Of a stretch of DNA of 64,000 nt, positions 60,313-64,000 are shown piece by piece. Made by a program: the position numbers and the translations under genes. Position 1 is the stretch's first letter; each line of letters starts with the position of its first letter. Source of the stretch: Sphingomonadales bacterium. GTDB lineage: Bacteria; Bacteroidota; Bacteroidia; UBA7662. The stretch covers positions 1 to 64,000 of the forward strand of contig VHAX01000005.1 of the NCBI GenBank assembly GCA_016872215.1. The letters run 5' to 3'. Under the pieces are notes generated by a model, which was given only the letters and a program-made list of their open reading frames with translations, had not been told where the DNA came from and did not search any database.

Positions 60313-63261
60313 TTATTTCAGTCCACCACCCCATGGGCCCCGCGTCGGAGGTTCGGGGCGCTGACCAAAATGACGAAGGTTATAGGTGAAGGTGAACATA
60401 TGAAAGCGCTGAAGTAGTCGCGTCTCTACATCCTCTACATAGGTTTCGGTGGCATTTCGGGTGATGCTGCTGTTTTGTCCTAGCAAATCGAAAACAGACC
60501 ACCGCAATTCACCTCTGCGGTCTTTGAGGAATCTGTATCCCGCGCCCACATTCCAAAGCCAGATTTGCTGGTTAAAATCCGTTCCTAAACCTGAAAATGA
60601 ATTCACCATCAAATCGGAACTCAGTATGAGAGCGGGTACGGGAATGTAATTGAAGCGAAATGTGCCCGAATGGGTAAAGAAATCACTGTTTTGGTTGGGC
60701 AGCAGACTATAGCGAACCCGGTTGTAGTTGATTGTGTATCCCACGGAAAAATCCAGTTCTCGGCTGATGTTTGAATTAAGGCTAAAACCTGAATTATAAT
60801 TGGTGTTGAGCGCGCGGTTCTCTACCCCATTAACCAGACTAGGCGTAATACCCGTTGTAGTACCTGCATTTATATTCAGATTTGATTTGAGAGACTTCAC
60901 CGGGCGACTATAATTGAGGAATACACGGAAGTTGCGGCCACCATCTCGATTCACGGGTTGAATGAGCTGGGCACCCCGACCCAGAACTATGGGTAATCTG
61001 TTCTGATTGTCGAGGATGGTGTCTCTCAGAGCGAGGGTGGTGCTGTTCACGATCTGGTCAGTGAACACATTGAGCATGGCAAACAAAAAGTAGGAAACCC
61101 CCTGGACAGGTTTTGCCTCCCGGATTCGTCCGCCAATTGTGTGGCTCACGGTTTGCCGCAAATCGGGGTTGCCGCGGCGCAACTGCAGGGGGTTTGAAAC
61201 ATCCACCAGGTTTTGGAGTTGACTCAGTGAAGGGAATTGGGCATTCGTACGATAGAAAAAGCGCAAATTCGCCGTTTTGGTAATGTTGTAACGAATCATG
61301 GCCGACGGCAGCCAGTTGTAGAAGGCAACCGGAATATCCTGATTGAAAGGATAGGTTTGCCTACTCCGCATATCGGCCATCTGGTAACGGGCTCCGAAGG
61401 TCCATTCCAAACGCTCTACATTGTAGCGGTAGCGCAGTGTACCCCCATGGACCACCACCCGATTATCGAACTCATTCGATAACACGCTGTCGCGGTTCTG
61501 ATACTGACCGGTCAATACATCTTTTCTATCGGCCCACTGAAAGGCGTTCGATTCCGTAATTCTTGGGGCATAACTCATTTCAATCAGTCCATTTTTCCCT
61601 ACAGGCTCTGTGTAGGCCAAATCCAGGTCAATCCGATTCTGACCATTACCGATATCCGTAAACCGGTCAATGAGCGAGTCAGAATAGCCAAATGCCATCC
61701 AAATCCGATTTTTGCTTTCAAAGCCCCGAACGGCGTCTTGTTGCGACAAATCCCCGTTTAATGTAAACGAGAATGTTCGCCCACGCACAGGGAATTTGTA
61801 ACGCCACACCAATTCACCATTCAACCCGAGGTTGTAGCTGGTGTCGAGCTGCTTCACATCCGTGCGGCTAATGCTGTCGACTGGAGCTCCAATGGCTCCA
61901 GCCCCCAGGTTAAGGCCTGAAAAATCTTGTGTGTTGCGGCGTCGGCTTGCGTTGAAGCGTGGACTAATTACAATGGAGTTGGACGTATCGGGATTGTACT
62001 CTATGCGCATCGACAAGCGGTGACTGAGCGTTGCCGAATTGTTCTGGCCTTTTTCCTGATATTGTTGTTGAATGCCGTCTTGCACAAAAAAATTGCGGGC
62101 AAGCCGGGTGTCCTGATTATTGAGCCCGTCGCTGAAAAAGTAACTTGCACTCATTTTTCCTTTCTTTTCCCAATTGTCGCTGAAATTGACACCAAAAGAG
62201 CGAGTCTCACTGATCCCTCCCTGCTGGCTGCTCTGAAAATTAGCGGCAGCACCGCCTCCACCCCCCATCATACCCCGGCCAAATCCGCCTGGCATCGCAT
62301 TACCAATCATAGTTCTCCATGGCATAGGGTCGGGCTCTGAAAGCGAACTCAAATCCTGAGACGAGAAATTCTGCTGGTTGATGTTGTTGGCCAATCCCAG
62401 CAGAGTCACCCTCTTCTTGCCCTTGAACAGGTTCACGCTGTAACCCGACATATAGCGGCGCGATGGTTCAATCGGACCTGAATCGGTACCCACTCCGGCA
62501 TACGTTTTTCCGAATCGGCTATTGTCGAGCCCCGTTTTGGTGATGATGTTTAGGGTTTTCTCTGTGTTGCCGTCGTTAATTCCGGTGAACTGAGCACGGT
62601 CGCTCATCCGATCAATTATCTGGATTCGGTCGACCACATCTGCCGGTAGACTGCGGAGCGCGGCCGTTGCATCATTGCCCATAAATTCCTGTCCGTCGAG
62701 CATAACCCGTTTCACTTGTTCACCTTGCGCCTGTATCTGACCATTTTCAATTGTGATACCGGGCATTTTTCGTACGAGTTGCTCTGCATCAGCATATTCC
62801 GCTACTTTGTAGGAATCCGCCCGAATATCGGTGGTATCGCCTTTTTGCTCCACGGGTGCGGCCCACTCATTCACCGTAATTTCCGATAGCTGCCCGATTT
62901 GCCGGGGTAAACGCAGATTCCCTAATGATAACTCAGAATCCTTCCATTGCGACTGCGTGATGCTACGCAATATGGGACGGTAGCCCACAAAGCTGATTCG
63001 GATTTCCACAATTTGTTTGCCACTTATCGTAATTTCAAAACGTCCGTCATTATCCGTGCTGGTGCCTTGAATGGGGGTCGTGGGATCTTCGGGGTTCCGA
63101 AATGAAACATTCACGCCCATAAGAGGGGTGCTGTCTGTCGAATCGATAACCCGTCCGGACAACCTTCGTCCTTGTGCGAATGCATCGGACGTGAATTGAG
63201 CTATTAAAAGAAAAAGAACGACCGGGAAGAATTGGGGCGTAAAGAGAGAAAAAATGCGCAT
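60313..63261 (-). CDS. Outer-membrane beta-barrel protein with CarboxypepD_reg-like domain and plug (TonB-receptor-like)
   Basis: The 982-residue protein starts with a signal peptide (about 1-29, ending AFAQ). A carboxypeptidase-regulatory-like domain follows (GRRLSGRVIDSTDSTPLMGV to VEIRISFVGYRPIL, about 30-115). The plug domain is at about 130-240 (ADAEQLVRKMPGITIENGQ, VKRVMLDGQEF, VDRIQIIDRMSDRAQFTG). The rest is a long beta-barrel with alternating strands, of the outer-membrane beta-barrel family (OMP_b-brl_3) rather than classical SusC. A clear TonB box is not seen. Gly-rich loop near 320-340 (GFGRGMMGGGGGAAANF). Its ligand is unknown; it converges on the T9SS cargo gene. Confidence 0.9.
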   Translation of the reverse strand: MRIFSLFTPQFFPVVLFLLIAQFTSDAFAQGRRLSGRVIDSTDSTPLMGVNVSFRNPEDPTTPIQGTSTDNDGRFEITISGKQIVEIRISFVGYRPILRSITQSQWKDSELSLGNLRLPRQIGQLSEITVNEWAAPVEQKGDTTDIRADSYKVAEYADAEQLVRKMPGITIENGQIQAQGEQVKRVMLDGQEFMGNDATAALRSLPADVVDRIQIIDRMSDRAQFTGINDGNTEKTLNIITKTGLDNSRFGKTYAGVGTDSGPIEPSRRYMSGYSVNLFKGKKRVTLLGLANNINQQNFSSQDLSSLSEPDPMPWRTMIGNAMPGGFGRGMMGGGGGAAANFQSSQQGGISETRSFGVNFSDNWEKKGKMSASYFFSDGLNNQDTRLARNFFVQDGIQQQYQEKGQNNSATLSHRLSMRIEYNPDTSNSIVISPRFNASRRRNTQDFSGLNLGAGAIGAPVDSISRTDVKQLDTSYNLGLNGELVWRYKFPVRGRTFSFTLNGDLSQQDAVRGFESKNRIWMAFGYSDSLIDRFTDIGNGQNRIDLDLAYTEPVGKNGLIEMSYAPRITESNAFQWADRKDVLTGQYQNRDSVLSNEFDNRVVVHGGTLRYRYNVERLEWTFGARYQMADMRSRQTYPFNQDIPVAFYNWLPSAMIRYNITKTANLRFFYRTNAQFPSLSQLQNLVDVSNPLQLRRGNPDLRQTVSHTIGGRIREAKPVQGVSYFLFAMLNVFTDQIVNSTTLALRDTILDNQNRLPIVLGRGAQLIQPVNRDGGRNFRVFLNYSRPVKSLKSNLNINAGTTTGITPSLVNGVENRALNTNYNSGFSLNSNISRELDFSVGYTINYNRVRYSLLPNQNSDFFTHSGTFRFNYIPVPALILSSDLMVNSFSGLGTDFNQQIWLWNVGAGYRFLKDRRGELRWSVFDLLGQNSSITRNATETYVEDVETRLLQRFHMFTFTYNLRHFGQRPEPPTRGPWGGGLK

Positions 63262-63326
63262 AAGTTATTATAAGATGCCGCAAAGATGATAAAAGTTTAA
63301 ACATATAAATGCAAGAAAAGGCTGCG

Positions 63327-63334
63327 TAATTTTG
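63327..63334 (+). promoter_or_regulatory. Bacteroidota-type -7 element of the DUF4442 gene
   Basis: TAATTTTG matches TAnnTTTG exactly, 32 nt before the start at 63367. No TTTG at the usual -33 spacing. Confidence 0.4.
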
Positions 63335-63366
63335 CAGGCATATTCCGATGCACCCCTTTTGCATTT

Positions 63367-63870
63367 ATGTCTACCCACCTCCATCCACACCCCCTTGTCC
63401 TAAAAAATTGGCAAATTCTGTGGATGATGCGTTTGTTTCCCCCACTCCTGTTTAACCGAATCCGCACAGAGTATTTGTCGCCCGACCTCATGCATTGCCG
63501 GGTGCGCATCGCCCATTCTTTTATGAACCGAAACCTTCAGGGTTCGGTGTTTGGAGGCACGCTATTCAGCGCTCTTGATCCGTTTTTACCCGTGATGATG
63601 TGGCAAATTTTTGCTCGGAGGGGACAAAAACTTGAGGTCTGGCTGAAGAAAGCGGAGATTGACTACCTGAAACCCTCGTCCACCAAGATGTACATAGACT
63701 TTCGCCTAAGGGAAATCGATCTTCAAGAGGCCGGGCAATCTCTCGCCGAAAAAGGCAAATTCGAAAAATGGCTCCCCGCCGAAGCGATCGATCAAAACGA
63801 TGTGGTCTGCGTGCAGGCCCGGCTATTGGTGTATCTGCGAACCTACAAAGGCCATTCGGCTAATTTCTGA
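63367..63870 (+). CDS. DUF4442 hotdog-fold protein, possible thioesterase
   Basis: The 167-residue protein fits DUF4442, a hotdog-fold family related to PaaI-type thioesterases. The key stretch MNRNLQGSVFGGTLFSALDP has the family pattern N-xx-G-xxFGGxLxxxxD (about residues 54-76), followed by WLKKAEIDYLKPSS (the central strand) and a C-terminal ARLLVYLRTY strand. By family, it may hydrolyse an acyl-CoA or act as a hydroxyacyl carrier binding protein, but the substrate is unknown. Divergent from the beta-barrel protein; the rest of the window (63871-64000) is AT-rich and shows nothing clear. Confidence 0.85.
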   Translation: MSTHLHPHPLVLKNWQILWMMRLFPPLLFNRIRTEYLSPDLMHCRVRIAHSFMNRNLQGSVFGGTLFSALDPFLPVMMWQIFARRGQKLEVWLKKAEIDYLKPSSTKMYIDFRLREIDLQEAGQSLAEKGKFEKWLPAEAIDQNDVVCVQARLLVYLRTYKGHSANF

Positions 63871-64000
63871 ATACATGATTAAAGAGACGTACAATGAAGC
63901 TATACAATATATAAATTTATTATTAATCTGTTAATCACCATAATTTACTATGATAAATCAGACTCCACGGTCTGTCTATTTGATAAGTTCGCACAACCTC

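Noticed and set aside
1..64000. CRISPR arrays, insertion sequences, prophage or conjugation genes
   Set aside because: I looked for spaced direct repeats, transposase or integrase motifs and phage structural genes and found none.

Overview
The window comes from a member of the Bacteroidota. The evidence is a PorQ-type component of the type IX secretion system (T9SS), three large secreted proteins with C-terminal T9SS sorting domains, a CarboxypepD_reg/plug/beta-barrel outer-membrane protein, a FloA/NfeD pair, lipoprotein signals with an S/G-C lipobox, and several promoters that fit the Bacteroidota pattern TTTG-N19/20-TAnnTTTG rather than the sigma70 consensus. Shine-Dalgarno sequences are mostly absent. 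I cannot place it below phylum from this sequence alone. Nothing looks like a prophage, transposon, plasmid region or CRISPR locus; this is ordinary chromosome with some unusual genes.

Layout. 1-3.7 kb: the end of a TonB-like protein, tRNA-Arg, an SRAP/HMCES protein, an AraC-type regulator with a degenerate receiver domain, and hutI. 3.8-8.3 kb: a Thermus/Rickettsia-type isocitrate dehydrogenase with an NAD-like cofactor site, a DegP-type protease, and nfeD-floA. 8.4-10.2 kb: a tightly coupled run clpS - M48 lipoprotein peptidase - sirtuin, the sirtuin being interrupted by two in-frame amber codons. 10.4-20.3 kb: a minus-strand run clpC - GlmU-like - tpiA - prmA - a 1,499-residue exported protein of unknown function. 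20.5-28.9 kb: two T9SS cargo proteins, one joining an alpha/beta hydrolase to a beta-helix, and a small lipoprotein. 29.1-35.0 kb: a beta-oxidation operon (MarR regulator, FadN-like, FadA, acyl-CoA dehydrogenase). 35.1-37.8 kb: porQ, a lipoprotein and a LuxE-like acyl-protein synthetase. 37.9-44.0 kb: an alpha-glucan module (GH13 lipoprotein, GH31, MFS transporter) followed closely by lgt. 44.0-50.8 kb: dnaA - hisS - hutH and a split 5'-nucleotidase. 50.9-55.9 kb: an IscA-like protein, DEAD-box helicase, cmk, typA and tRNA-Asp. 56-64 kb: tRNA-Gly, a GNAT acetyltransferase, an MFS transporter, a third T9SS cargo protein, a beta-barrel outer-membrane protein and a DUF4442 protein.

How the parts fit. 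Long-chain acyl-CoA degradation is encoded as one operon whose promoter carries a palindrome suited to its own MarR regulator. Alpha-glucan use is split by location: a lipoprotein amylase outside the cytoplasm, an MFS importer, and a leaderless GH31 inside. The histidine-degradation genes hutI and hutH are about 41 kb apart and not in one operon. Envelope quality control is well represented (DegP-like, M48, FloA/NfeD, ClpC and ClpS).

The points most worth following up are the double-amber sirtuin, the structured leader with an opposite-strand terminator at 28.2-28.4 kb, the pseudo-receiver AraC regulator, the 1,499-residue orphan, the NAD-type isocitrate dehydrogenase, and two promoters with palindromes inside the -33/-7 spacer. 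I found no clear multi-gene system that I could call new.
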